From positions 1-7,492 of the forward strand of contig JANNRW010000011.1 of assembly GCA_031401815.1 (NCBI GenBank): 7,492 nt of DNA, written 5' to 3'. Numbering within the stretch: position 1 is the first letter of the stretch; each line of letters opens with the position of its first letter. A program made the position numbers and the translations under genes. Shown here piece by piece: positions 1 to 6,332 of the stretch. Below the pieces are notes generated by a model. It was not told the DNA's origin. It was given only the letters and a program-made list of their open reading frames with translations, and did not search any database. The stretch comes from JANNRW01 sp031401815 (GTDB lineage Bacteria > Desulfobacterota > Desulfuromonadia > Geobacterales > DSM-12255).

Positions 1-2
1 GA

Positions 3-674
3 TACATTCTTGTTTTTATCCTCTTCCTCCTCTTTGGCTGCGCTACAATACCGGCACCGCAGGTACAACCTGTTCGCGGCATTGAAATCGAGACACTCCA
101 GGGGTCGGTTGCTGTTAGCCTTGATACGAAAGCCGGGAAAATGGGGGGGCAGGGGGTTCTTTTCTACAAGAGAGCCGACCAGTTCCGTCTTTCTCTTATT
201 GCCCCCTTTGGCCAGGTCATCATGGATATCATTGTCAAGGGTGATGATCTCCTCTGCCTCATCCCCTCCCGGAACAAGGGGTGGCGCGGGAGCACGGGCG
301 ATCTTCCCGAATCACTGGGGGTACGGATCTGGCCGCTCATGCGCTGGGTGCTGGAGCCCCCCCGGATTGCCGGCCCTGCCCTGGTGCGGGATTTTGAGCG
401 TTTAGACGGGACAGTGGAAAAGGTATATTTTGAAGCCAACGGGTTTGTTCAGAAAAAATCAAACGCCTTTGGTGATGAGGTTGTTTATAGTGACTATCGC
501 GTTGTGGCAGGGGTTGCCCTGCCGAACATTATAGATGTAGCCACATCCGACGGGAGCCGACTGAAACTTACTTTTGATGAGCCTGAGATCAACCAGCCCA
601 TTGATGAAGGGATCATGAATCCTCTTCTGGATGGCTTTGAAATACTGCCGCTGAAAGAGTTTCGTGGTTTTTAG
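3..674 (+). CDS. LolB-like outer-membrane lipoprotein (5' end missing)
   Basis: The frame is open from the left window edge, so the start codon and a few residues are lost. The visible 223 residues begin with a hydrophobic stretch ending in a lipobox (LLFGC, Cys at visible residue 13), the mark of a secreted lipoprotein. The body follows the LolB pattern: a strand like FRLSLIAPFGQVIMDI (LolB has a YRLLLTNPLG-type strand here), then PLMRWVLEPP (compare SLRQWILGLP in LolB), then a late VVYSDYR...LPNIIDV...GSRLKLTFDE segment like the LolB C-terminal strands. LolB accepts lipoproteins from LolA and inserts them in the outer membrane. Sequence similarity is only at pattern level, so 'LolB-like' is safer than lolB. 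The next gene starts 85 bp downstream with its own ribosome site. No terminator is visible between them. Confidence 0.85.
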   Translation, partial: YILVFILFLLFGCATIPAPQVQPVRGIEIETLQGSVAVSLDTKAGKMGGQGVLFYKRADQFRLSLIAPFGQVIMDIIVKGDDLLCLIPSRNKGWRGSTGDLPESLGVRIWPLMRWVLEPPRIAGPALVRDFERLDGTVEKVYFEANGFVQKKSNAFGDEVVYSDYRVVAGVALPNIIDVATSDGSRLKLTFDEPEINQPIDEGIMNPLLDGFEILPLKEFRGF

Positions 675-721
675 TTCTTTACGATTTGATGTCAAAGAAA
701 CTGGCAACGTTACCTAAGATT

Positions 722-730
722 TGCTATAAG
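722..730 (+). promoter_or_regulatory. possible extended -10 promoter element for the 760 lipoprotein gene
   Basis: TGCTATAAG fits an extended -10 (TGnTATAAT-like). It lies 29 bp before the ATG, which would give a leader of about 23 nt. The -35 position (702-707, TGGCAA) is poor, so this is a weak call. Confidence 0.3.
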
Positions 731-759
731 AGCATTAATAATATTCAGGAGGAGTTGCC

Positions 760-1800
760 ATGATTATCATAAAGAGATTTTTGCTGCTGACCTTGCTGCT
801 TGTAGTTACAGGAGGCTGTGCTTCCAACTATTACAACGTGCCGCGCGAAACTTACGAAAAAAAGGTTCGAGTGCTTGGAGTAGCACCTTTCCTGCTTGAT
901 GCCGGTTCAGACATCCGCCATCCTGAGAAAATGGAGTTGCAGAAGCTGATTCGCGAGGCGAACCGGAAAAACGAGGCTGAGCTGGTAGATCTCTTGAAAG
1001 GTAACGGCGAATATTTTTCAGTCCGCTTTCTTGATGAAGATCCGGATCAACTCTTTACTACTCTCGGTTCGCGGCGTGAAAGGCGAGACGATGCCGGAAT
1101 TGTCTACAACAAGTATTTCTACAAGCATGAAGAGCTGAAAAAGCTGGTTGAAAAACATAATATTGATGCGGTAATGCTGATCACAGTCAGCGGTGTCACC
1201 AAAATGGAAAAGGTCTACTCTAATAACTTCATGGCATTTCTGGAAGAGAACTATAACAGCATCATCTTGACCGGCCAGATACTTGACGCTGATGGAACCC
1301 TTCTCTGGGAGTATCCGAACTTTCGCCAGAGGTTCATAACCTTTTCTGCCCTGCTGGGGCTCCAGTATCCTGATTTTGAAGAGGCAAGAGCCAATCTGAC
1401 CGATCTTGTAACTGTCAAATACAAGTCAATTCCAGGTATCGGCAGGGCTTTGAAGCAGGCTGAAAGTTCGTCAGTAAAGAGTTCTCGACAGGTCTCCACC
1501 CTCTATAACAAACAGTTTGCAGCCATGTCATCTTTCCTGCAGTATTTCCGCAATCCGTTTCTGGAGAAGCCGGTTGTAAAACCCACGGTGGCTTCTCCTG
1601 AGGGGGCTTCTCCCGCACTGATGATGCCTGCCGAGCCGTTGCCAAAGGCTGTAGCCGCTCCTGTGCCACAACCTGTGTCAGCAGCTCCGGCCAAACCGGT
1701 GACTCCAAGGGAGTTTGAACCGGTCAAGCCGTTGGTAACTCCCGTCGCAGAGAAGCCATTGTCGGCTCCGGGGGTCATCAGGGAGGAGCCGCTGAAATAA
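760..1800 (+). CDS. lipoprotein with Pro/Ala-rich C-terminal tail, function unknown
   Basis: This gene encodes 346 residues. The ATG at 760 is preceded by a strong AGGAGGAG ribosome site at 747-754. The N-terminus is basic and then hydrophobic, ending in TGGC with the lipid-acceptor Cys at residue 20, so it is exported and lipid-anchored. Residues about 35-230 form a mixed alpha/beta domain. It starts with a strand and loop VRVLGVAPF, followed by helices and a strand NIDAVMLITVSGV, and then a strand SIILTGQILDADGTLLWEY. This order recalls the CsgG/TolB-N-like folds of some envelope lipoproteins, but that is inference. Residues about 265-346 are a low-complexity tail rich in Pro, Ala, Val and Lys, probably a flexible linker or periplasm-spanning extension. 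I do not recognise the family with certainty. It follows the LolB-like gene on the same strand and is followed by a hairpin and a terminator. Confidence 0.9.
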   Translation: MIIIKRFLLLTLLLVVTGGCASNYYNVPRETYEKKVRVLGVAPFLLDAGSDIRHPEKMELQKLIREANRKNEAELVDLLKGNGEYFSVRFLDEDPDQLFTTLGSRRERRDDAGIVYNKYFYKHEELKKLVEKHNIDAVMLITVSGVTKMEKVYSNNFMAFLEENYNSIILTGQILDADGTLLWEYPNFRQRFITFSALLGLQYPDFEEARANLTDLVTVKYKSIPGIGRALKQAESSSVKSSRQVSTLYNKQFAAMSSFLQYFRNPFLEKPVVKPTVASPEGASPALMMPAEPLPKAVAAPVPQPVSAAPAKPVTPREFEPVKPLVTPVAEKPLSAPGVIREEPLK

Positions 1801-1831
1801 ATCCTGAACAAGAGCTGAAGCCTTCAGGATT
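1800..1831 (+). other. inverted repeat (9-bp stem) at the stop codon of the 760 lipoprotein gene
   Basis: AATCCTGAA (1800-1808) pairs perfectly with TTCAGGATT (1823-1831) across a 14-nt loop. It begins on the last base of the TAA stop. No T-run follows, so it is not a classical intrinsic terminator. It may protect the mRNA 3' end or act as a weak pause. Confidence 0.4.
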
Positions 1832-1914
1832 CAGATTATATTCAATACCCTTAACCATTGGCTTGTTATGGAATCAAAAATGATATTGAGTAGTCTGAAA
1901 TATATATGTAAATC

Positions 1915-1960
1915 GACCGCTCTGATCTGTCTTGCGCAGACTGGCGGTCTTTTATTTTCT
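1915..1960 (+). terminator. intrinsic (Rho-independent) terminator
   Basis: GACCGC (1915-1920) pairs with GCGGTC (1944-1949). An inner stem forms from GTCT (1929-1932) and AGAC (1938-1941). The sequence after it, TTTTATTTTCT, is T-rich. It lies 115 bp after the 760 lipoprotein gene and 56 bp before the next ATG, so it most likely ends that upstream transcript. The opposite strand has no comparable T-run on its exit side, so it reads as plus-strand only. Confidence 0.75.
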
Positions 1961-2015
1961 GGCAACAATAATTTGCGACTTATTCTGTTGTATACTTCAT
2001 TTCAAGGAGAGGGTT

Positions 2016-2273
2016 ATGACTGAACCAGATGATCTGTTTGAACTGGCAGATGGACTAAAGTCCCTTAAGCAGCAGGCAAAAGAGCTGGGGATGTTTACTG
2101 ATGACCGGGAGCTGTTAGAATGCAGTTCATGCGGACTCAAGGAAAATGTTTCATTTGAAGGGGTACTGTTTACCTTCCGGGCACCTGCACTCAATGTCGA
2201 TACCGGGCTCCGCTTTCCGGAACCGGATGCTGACGGGCAGTGCCGGTGTCCAGGGTGCGGGGAGAGTGTGTGA
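2016..2273 (+). CDS. small zinc-ribbon protein, function unknown
   Basis: This gene encodes 85 residues. The ATG at 2016 is chosen because AAGGAGAGGG lies just upstream (2005-2013). A longer in-frame start near 1932 would lie inside the terminator. Residues 1-35 are acidic and helical. C36-S-S-C39 and, near the end, C76-R-C78-P-G-C81 give two Cys knuckles of a zinc ribbon. About 36 residues of beta-like sequence (FEGVLFTFRAP...) lie between them. Such small proteins bind one Zn and often act as nucleic-acid or protein adaptors, but no partner can be named from the sequence. lemA starts 70 bp downstream on the same strand with no terminator between, so cotranscription is possible. A TATACT at 1991-1996 could be its -10, but no good -35 is spaced for it. 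Confidence 0.8.
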   Translation: MTEPDDLFELADGLKSLKQQAKELGMFTDDRELLECSSCGLKENVSFEGVLFTFRAPALNVDTGLRFPEPDADGQCRCPGCGESV

Positions 2274-2343
2274 TGCTGGGTGAGTGATGATGACTGTCTC
2301 ATGGGTGATTCAAATTCTAAAACAGAGGTACAAAGGGGGAGAT

Positions 2344-2928
2344 ATGAAACGGTTCATTGTACTGACATTTTCGTTGATGGGGCTCTGCCTGCTCGGCGGC
2401 TGTGGCTACAATACGATGCAGGCGGCAGAGGAGGGGGTTTTTGCTGCCTGGGCTGATGTAGAGGCTTCCTACCAGAGACGGGCTGACCTGATTCCGAATC
2501 TGGTCGAGGTTGTCAAGGGGTATGCAAAACATGAGGCAGACACCTTGACCGCTGTAACTGAGGCCAGAGCCAAGGTCGGGTCGATGCAGGTTTCCAAGGA
2601 TCTCGTCAACAATCCCCAGGCTCTTGAAAAGTTTCAGCAGGCGCAAGGGCAGCTATCCGGAGCACTCTCCCGTCTAATGGTAGTAGTGGAAAGGTATCCT
2701 GATCTCAAGGCAAACCAGAATTTTCTCGATCTTCAGAACCAGCTTGAGGGTACTGAAAACCGCATCAATGTCGCCAGGGTGCGCTATAACAAGAGTGTCC
2801 AGGATTTCAACACGAGCATCCGGACATTTCCGAACAGCTTGACCAATTCTCTGCTGCTTCATCTGACCAGGAAGGAGCCGTTCAAGGCCGAGGAAGGGGC
2901 GAAAACAGCACCAAAGGTGAAGTTCTAG
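2344..2928 (+). CDS. lemA: LemA family lipoprotein
   Basis: This gene encodes 194 residues, the usual LemA length. The ATG at 2344 is chosen because a lipoprotein signal follows it directly (basic MKR, hydrophobic core, LLGGC with Cys at residue 20). A GGGGGAG ribosome site (2335-2341) sits close upstream. The in-frame GTG at 2284 would bury the signal peptide. The family signature RRADLIPNLVEVVKGYAKHE is at residues 45-64. It is followed by long amphipathic helices and the second conserved stretch YPDLKANQNFLDLQNQLEGTENRI, then RVRYNKSVQDFN. LemA proteins are helical bundles exposed outside the inner membrane and are commonly encoded next to TPM-domain genes, as here. The molecular role is not established. 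Many LemA proteins have a plain N-terminal transmembrane anchor, so a clear lipobox is notable. The stop codon is 6 bp before the next ATG. Confidence 0.96.
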   Translation: MKRFIVLTFSLMGLCLLGGCGYNTMQAAEEGVFAAWADVEASYQRRADLIPNLVEVVKGYAKHEADTLTAVTEARAKVGSMQVSKDLVNNPQALEKFQQAQGQLSGALSRLMVVVERYPDLKANQNFLDLQNQLEGTENRINVARVRYNKSVQDFNTSIRTFPNSLTNSLLLHLTRKEPFKAEEGAKTAPKVKF

Positions 2929-2934
2929 AAACAG

Positions 2935-3786
2935 ATGAAAATGATCCGTACGTTCATTCTCTGCCTCGTGCTTTCCACCCAGTCGCTGGCGCTCGAGATC
3001 CCCACACTGCGGGAGCATGTCAACGATTATGCCGGTATGCTCTCTGCCGAGAGAGCTGCAACCCTTGAGCAGCAACTGGGAAGTTTTGAAAGTAGCGATT
3101 CCACCCAGATAGTTATACTTACTATTCCGACTCTTGCGGGTGAAAGCCTTGAAGAGTTTTCCATCAAAGTTGCAGAGGCATGGAAAATCGGGCAGAAGGG
3201 GGTTGATAACGGGGTCTTGCTCCTTGTTGCCAAAGCTGAGCGGAAAGTACGGATCGAGGTGGGGCGCGGGCTGGAGGGGAAACTGACCGATCTGGTCAGC
3301 GGGAGGATCATACGTTCGGAAATTGCGCCAAGGTTCAAGGCAGGCGACATTGACGGCGGTATCACGGCTGGTGTAAAAGCGCTCATTGCAGTAACAAAGG
3401 GGGAGTACAGCTCTGCACCCCGCGATCTGCGACAGGGGAAAAAGGGTGCTCCTCCGCTCTTCACCCTCCTGATTTTTCTTGGGGTTGTCTCTGTTTTCTT
3501 CGGCTCCATATCGCGTTATTTGAGCGGAGCTGCCGGTGCTGTCGGCCTGCCGATAATCGCCTGGCTGACCTTTCCGGGGCTGTCGCTCGTCATTTTAGCA
3601 GCAGTTGGTGCAGCCGGTTTTGTGCTTGGCCTTTTGCTCGCCCTTTTATTTGGTGGCGGAGGAGGGGGCTATTTTGGCGGCCCCTTTATTGGTGGAGGCT
3701 TTGGCGGCGGAAGCAGCAATGATTCGGGCGGGTTTTTTGGAGGCGGGGGCGATTTTGGAGGGGGCGGGGCCTCGGGTGACTGGTGA
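2935..3786 (+). CDS. TPM-domain protein with signal peptide, membrane segments and Gly-rich tail (YgcG-like)
   Basis: This gene encodes 283 residues. Residues 1-19 are a signal peptide with a likely cut after SLA. Residues about 25-155 are a TPM (TLP18.3/Psb32/MOLO-1) domain, shown by VNDYAGMLS, the strand TQIVILTIPTL, then GVDNGVLLLVAKAERKVRIEVG and GLEGKLTD. Residues about 174-193 and 203-239 are hydrophobic and probably membrane-spanning. The last 45 residues are almost all Gly with Phe, Asn, Ser and Asp and end in GASGDW, an ending typical of this family. The TPM domain should lie in the periplasm. The start has no strong ribosome site and lies 6 bp after the lemA stop, so translational coupling to lemA is likely. 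An ATG two codons on (2941) is an alternative start. The Gly-rich stretch gives a low-complexity G-rich DNA tract at about 3650-3780. Confidence 0.94.
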   Translation: MKMIRTFILCLVLSTQSLALEIPTLREHVNDYAGMLSAERAATLEQQLGSFESSDSTQIVILTIPTLAGESLEEFSIKVAEAWKIGQKGVDNGVLLLVAKAERKVRIEVGRGLEGKLTDLVSGRIIRSEIAPRFKAGDIDGGITAGVKALIAVTKGEYSSAPRDLRQGKKGAPPLFTLLIFLGVVSVFFGSISRYLSGAAGAVGLPIIAWLTFPGLSLVILAAVGAAGFVLGLLLALLFGGGGGGYFGGPFIGGGFGGGSSNDSGGFFGGGGDFGGGGASGDW

Positions 3787-3806
3787 GGCCGGGATTTGGG
3801 GGTGGT

Positions 3807-4451
3807 ATGAAGGACGATAGCGCCGACAGGTTTTTTACCCCGGCAGAGCGGGAACAGATTCGACTTGCTGTTGCAGCTGCAGAGTCGGCTACATCAGGGG
3901 AGATCGCAACCATGGTTGTGGCGCGAAGTGACAGCTATCGCGAGGCTGTGACTATCGGTGCGGTTCTCGTTGCTGCTTTGGTTGCGCTCGTCATTGCGAT
4001 TGTCAGCCATCATGTCACCATCTGGACCTATCTGCCTCTGACCTTTATTCTCTTCTTCCCTTCGCACTGGTTCATCTCCGGAGCCCCCCTTCTACAGCGG
4101 CCTTTCATCGGCAGGAAGCGTCTTGCTGAGGCAGTGCAGGAGCGGGCAGTACGCGCCTTTTACGAAAAGGGTCTTTACCGTACCCGGCATGAAACCGGCA
4201 TTCTGATTTTTATCTCCCTGTTCGAACGGAAAGTCTGGATATTGGGTGACCGTGGAATTAATGCCCGGATTGCGCCGGAATCATGGCAGCAGCTGGCCAG
4301 AACGCTTACAACCGGGATCAGGGAAGGGCAGGCCTGCGAGGCGCTCTGTGCCGTCATTGCAAGTTGCGGCGCAGAGCTTGCGCACTATTTCCCGCGTGAG
4401 GCTGATGATGCAGATGAACTTCAGAACGAGCTTCTGGGTGAAGGGGGGTAA
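3807..4451 (+). CDS. membrane-inserted TPM-domain protein
   Basis: From the ATG at 3807 this gene encodes 214 residues. A G-rich run (GGGGGTGG) stands just before it. An in-frame GTG at 3783 overlaps the previous stop codon (GTGA) and would add 8 residues. The overlap is attractive for coupling, but the added residues (RPGFGGG) look like read-through of the Gly-rich tract. Residues 11-40 (TPAEREQI...ATSGEIATMVVAR) are the first part of a TPM domain. Two transmembrane helices follow at about 47-69 and 73-91. The TPM core resumes at about 114-195 with TGILIFISLFERKVWILGDRGI. This split TPM with an inserted hairpin is a known partner type for the lemA/TPM pair. The three genes together probably act as one membrane-associated unit. 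No terminator is visible after its stop. Confidence 0.92.
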   Translation: MKDDSADRFFTPAEREQIRLAVAAAESATSGEIATMVVARSDSYREAVTIGAVLVAALVALVIAIVSHHVTIWTYLPLTFILFFPSHWFISGAPLLQRPFIGRKRLAEAVQERAVRAFYEKGLYRTRHETGILIFISLFERKVWILGDRGINARIAPESWQQLARTLTTGIREGQACEALCAVIASCGAELAHYFPREADDADELQNELLGEGG

Positions 4452-4464
4452 GCCAAGAGAACTC

Positions 4465-4548
4465 GTAATCTATCAGATGGTTTGAAGGTGCTGAAAATTC
4501 TTCGTCAAAGCAGCCGCCAATAACCGAGGTATCCACATAAATACGCAT
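4465..4548 (-). pseudogene. PIN-domain toxin, N-terminal remnant
   Basis: Read on the minus strand from the ATG at 4548, the peptide begins MRIYVDTSVIGGCFDEEF and continues with SNHLID. This matches the start of VapC-like PIN-domain nucleases, including the first catalytic Asp (residue 6) in the YVDTSV strand. The likeness stops after about 27-28 residues. The frame then runs into the 3' end of the convergent TPM gene as unrelated sequence. A full PIN protein has about 130-160 residues and three more acidic active-site residues, so this scrap cannot be an active nuclease. There is no convincing ribosome site, and no antitoxin can be recognised upstream (4549-4626). The break point is about 15-20 bp past the TPM stop codon. 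Confidence 0.7.
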
Positions 4549-4626
4549 GATTTTCGTAAAAATCACACCCCCTGCTTCCAGATAGCTCCCGAATCAACAA
4601 GTCAAGAATCTTCCCGACGCCCCCCA

Positions 4627-4650
4627 ATGTCTCATGTCCGGGGCTGACCC
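4627..4650 (+). repeat. direct repeat, left copy (pairs with 6602-6625)
   Basis: This 24-nt segment begins ATGTCTCATGTC and contains GGGGCTGA. It matches 6602-6625 in the same orientation at 22 of 24 positions, counted by eye. The two copies lie 1975 bp apart and flank the NTase/wHTH pair and the NERD remnant. Its 3' part runs into the denser repeat cluster at 4637-4700. Confidence 0.8.
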
Positions 4651-4700
4651 TGGTTTTGTCTCCCTGGTTTTGTCTCCGGGGCTGACCCTGGTTTTGTCTC
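4637..4700 (+). repeat. nested short repeat cluster
   Basis: A 26-nt unit at 4637-4662 recurs exactly at 4675-4700. Inside it, CCCTGGTTTTGTCTC occurs three times: 4648-4662, 4662-4676 and 4686-4700. The first two copies share one base. The cluster ends 5 bp from the stop of the winged-helix gene. No coding frame explains it. It looks like a partly duplicated intergenic repeat. Confidence 0.85.
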
Positions 4701-4705
4701 GTTGG

Positions 4706-5731
4706 TTATGACTTTAGTCGCTCCAGCAGTGCCACCATATCCTGCTCAAAAACGAAGCTATAATCCTCGCCCTTATAAGCACTTTCGCTTCTCAGATGCA
4801 TCCCCCAGCCCGCTTCGCCGAGCAGAGGCCGCATGGCAATAGTCAGACGGCGCAGTTCTGAAGCCATCAGCAGTGGATCAAGTTCCTGTCGTTTCGGGTC
4901 GATCAGTCCCAGCCAGAGAATCTCCAGCGCCCGGAACAGCGGCGACCAGTTTACCCAGGCTGTCGGCTGACCGTCGGGCCGGAGCAGGTTGTCAAGCAAG
5001 CCGGGTTTCAGCCAGTACATCTTTTCCCTGTTGCTGATGCGCATCTCCACTACACCTGAGCGAGCCATTTCGACCAGAGCGCTCTGGGTGGTACGGGCAA
5101 AATATCCGGTCTGGCGGGCAATATCGGCTGGGTGAATTTCATCACTGGCACCAAGCAGGCAGAGCAGTTCACAGCGGGAATTGACACCAAGAAGCGCCCG
5201 CAGGCGGAGGAGCAGCGTCGCCATACCTTGTACGGGAAAAGGCTGAGAGTAGCCGCGCAGCTTGACCGGCCCGCGCAGCAGACCGTGGGCACTGAACTCC
5301 GGTGCCTGTTCGGATGGCAGTGGCAGTGGTTTGCCGTCCTTAAAATAAAAAAGAGATTCGGGCGTTGCCAGGCTATGGGATGAAGACAGGGTCTTCCATT
5401 TGAGAGTATTGCTGGATTTTTTCCCCAAAAGCTCCGCGACCGCGCCGAGCTCGGCCATGCAGTTAAAATTGAACTGTTGCAGCAGATTTTTCAACCGTTG
5501 TGCGTTCATGAGCCCGCTGTTGACTGTTAGCCAGTCCAGTATCTCATCAAAAAGGCGGGCATCGTAGCGGCAAACTGTCAGCGACAGCAGCAGCAACGGT
5601 TCGGGGTCGATCACACGGCGCTCTTCCGGTGCTCCCTGCCCGGCAACGCCAAGGGCCGACCATTGCCGCCATAGAAAATCCAGCAGCTGATTGAGAACAG
5701 TCGCCTTAAACTCTGTCAACAAGATGCTCAT
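4706..5731 (-). CDS. winged-helix protein paired with a nucleotidyltransferase, possible antitoxin or regulator
   Basis: This gene encodes 341 residues. The ATG at 5731 is chosen because AAGGAG (5744-5739) lies 7 nt upstream. The in-frame TTG at 5737 would be too close to that site. The N-terminal about 100 residues are helical and rich in Leu (PEPLLLLSLTVC, LFDEILDWL, RLKNLLQQF). Residues about 182-243 form a winged helix-turn-helix: the helix SRCELLCLLGA, then HPADIARQTGYFARTTQSAL, then VVEMRISNREKMYWL as the wing. This resembles ArsR/MarR-type DNA binders. The C-terminal about 95 residues are helical with Trp-rich segments. It overlaps the upstream nucleotidyltransferase gene by 26 bp, so the two are surely coexpressed. 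By analogy with AbiE systems, where a wHTH protein is antitoxin and autorepressor, it may bind the palindrome at 6318-6332. I do not know a named family for the whole protein. Confidence 0.88.
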   Translation of the reverse strand: MSILLTEFKATVLNQLLDFLWRQWSALGVAGQGAPEERRVIDPEPLLLLSLTVCRYDARLFDEILDWLTVNSGLMNAQRLKNLLQQFNFNCMAELGAVAELLGKKSSNTLKWKTLSSSHSLATPESLFYFKDGKPLPLPSEQAPEFSAHGLLRGPVKLRGYSQPFPVQGMATLLLRLRALLGVNSRCELLCLLGASDEIHPADIARQTGYFARTTQSALVEMARSGVVEMRISNREKMYWLKPGLLDNLLRPDGQPTAWVNWSPLFRALEILWLGLIDPKRQELDPLLMASELRRLTIAMRPLLGEAGWGMHLRSESAYKGEDYSFVFEQDMVALLERLKS

Positions 5732-6305
5732 GGCCAAACTCCTTCAGAAACCACTGCAGACCCTGTAGGTAACCGTCCGATGGATCATGGGAACGGGTCC
5801 AGCCGGCAGCGGCCAGCAGTTCCTCATCAGTCGGCTGCAGTTCCCGCAGGTCTGCTGCATGATAGCTGCCGGATTGATCGACGGCCGCATACAGTTTGAA
5901 ATGGATCTGATCGTAACGACTGATAAATCCAACCGTCAGTCTCTTCCCGACAGTCTCCCAGGTGAGGCGCTCGACAAACCCGACCGGCAGCCCCAGACGG
6001 AACAGACCGCCGTCGCCGCTGCTCGGTCCGTTGTTGAGCCAATCCTGCTGCAAGCCAAGGTCAAGCGCCACTTCGCGGGCCTCCCGGACAAGCGCCAGCG
6101 GCAGCGGGGCTGGATCAAGCAGAACCCCGTCGTCATCCATCAAGGCTACGATATCAACATCCTTGGTCGTTCGCGTTACCAGCCCCGTAGCTGCCAGCGC
6201 CGAACCGCCGCACACCACCAGGTTGAAGCGGGGCGCACCGGCCAGCTCCAGGCGGCCGTTAAGCAAGTGAAGAGCCTGATTCAATTTTTCGTAGTCGTGG
6301 GTCAT
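5706..6305 (-). CDS. nucleotidyltransferase-fold protein (DUF6036/AbiEii-like), possible toxin
   Basis: This gene encodes 199 residues. The motif G33-G34-S35 followed by TTKDVDIV (Asp49 and Asp51) is the hG[GS]...DhD signature of the polymerase-beta-like nucleotidyltransferase superfamily. FLVVCGGSAL-type strands precede it (here RFNLVVCGGSALA). A later conserved segment, QIHFKLYAAVD (residues 133-143), and YHAADLREL (148-156) match the Lys and Asp blocks seen in DUF6036/AbiEii-like proteins. These enzymes can transfer a nucleotide to RNA or protein, and several act as toxins. The acidic pair is intact, so it could be active. The ATG at 6305 has only a weak TAGG upstream and a leader of about 20 nt from the predicted start. 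Its 3' end overlaps the winged-helix gene by 26 bp. Function as a toxin is inferred from motif and context only. Confidence 0.88.
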   Translation of the reverse strand: MTHDYEKLNQALHLLNGRLELAGAPRFNLVVCGGSALAATGLVTRTTKDVDIVALMDDDGVLLDPAPLPLALVREAREVALDLGLQQDWLNNGPSSGDGGLFRLGLPVGFVERLTWETVGKRLTVGFISRYDQIHFKLYAAVDQSGSYHAADLRELQPTDEELLAAAGWTRSHDPSDGYLQGLQWFLKEFGHEHLVDRV

Positions 6306-6317
6306 TGCTATACCTAT

Positions 6318-6332
6318 TGCGCATAATGCGCA
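6318..6332. promoter_or_regulatory. palindromic operator candidate over the NTase transcription start
   Basis: TGCGCAT-A-ATGCGCA is a perfect 7-bp inverted repeat with a one-base centre. It touches the end of the -10 box and covers the predicted start at about 6325. Further GCAT/ATGC half-sites lie in the -35/spacer region (6342-6358). This is the expected place for a repressor, most simply the winged-helix protein of the same operon. Confidence 0.6.

Noticed and set aside
702..724. Sigma54-like promoter (TGGCAA ... TTGC) before the 760 lipoprotein gene
   Set aside because: The GG and GC elements are 18 bp apart. Sigma54 promoters need 10 bp between them.
1503..1811. Minus-strand Gly/Ala/Thr-rich open frame opposite the lipoprotein tail
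   Set aside because: It is the antisense of a Pro/Ala-rich coding tail, with no start signal or family likeness.
1932..2015. Upstream extension of the zinc-ribbon protein to about 1932
   Set aside because: It would start inside the terminator stem without a ribosome site, whereas 2016 has a strong one.
3027..3509. Minus-strand open frame of 160 codons opposite the first TPM gene
   Set aside because: Composition is Ser/Pro/Arg-rich, as expected of an antisense shadow. The plus strand has clear TPM motifs.
3783..3806. GTG start at 3783 for the membrane TPM gene
   Set aside because: It is possible through GTGA stop-start overlap, but the added residues are Gly-rich read-through and no ribosome site is suitably placed. 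Kept only as an alternative.
4549..4626. Antitoxin gene upstream of the PIN remnant
   Set aside because: A short minus-strand frame reads GVGKILDLLIRELS, but it matches no antitoxin I recognise and has no start.
4637..4700. CRISPR-like repeat array
   Set aside because: The repeats overlap or lie next to each other without regular unique spacers, and no cas gene is present.
5732..5737. TTG start at 5737 for the winged-helix gene
   Set aside because: The AAGGAG site would be only 1 nt away. The ATG at 5731 has ideal 7-nt spacing.
5787..6326. Long plus-strand open frame opposite the nucleotidyltransferase
   Set aside because: It has no recognisable domain and no ribosome site, and it lies antisense to a protein with clear motifs. 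It is a shadow of high-GC coding.
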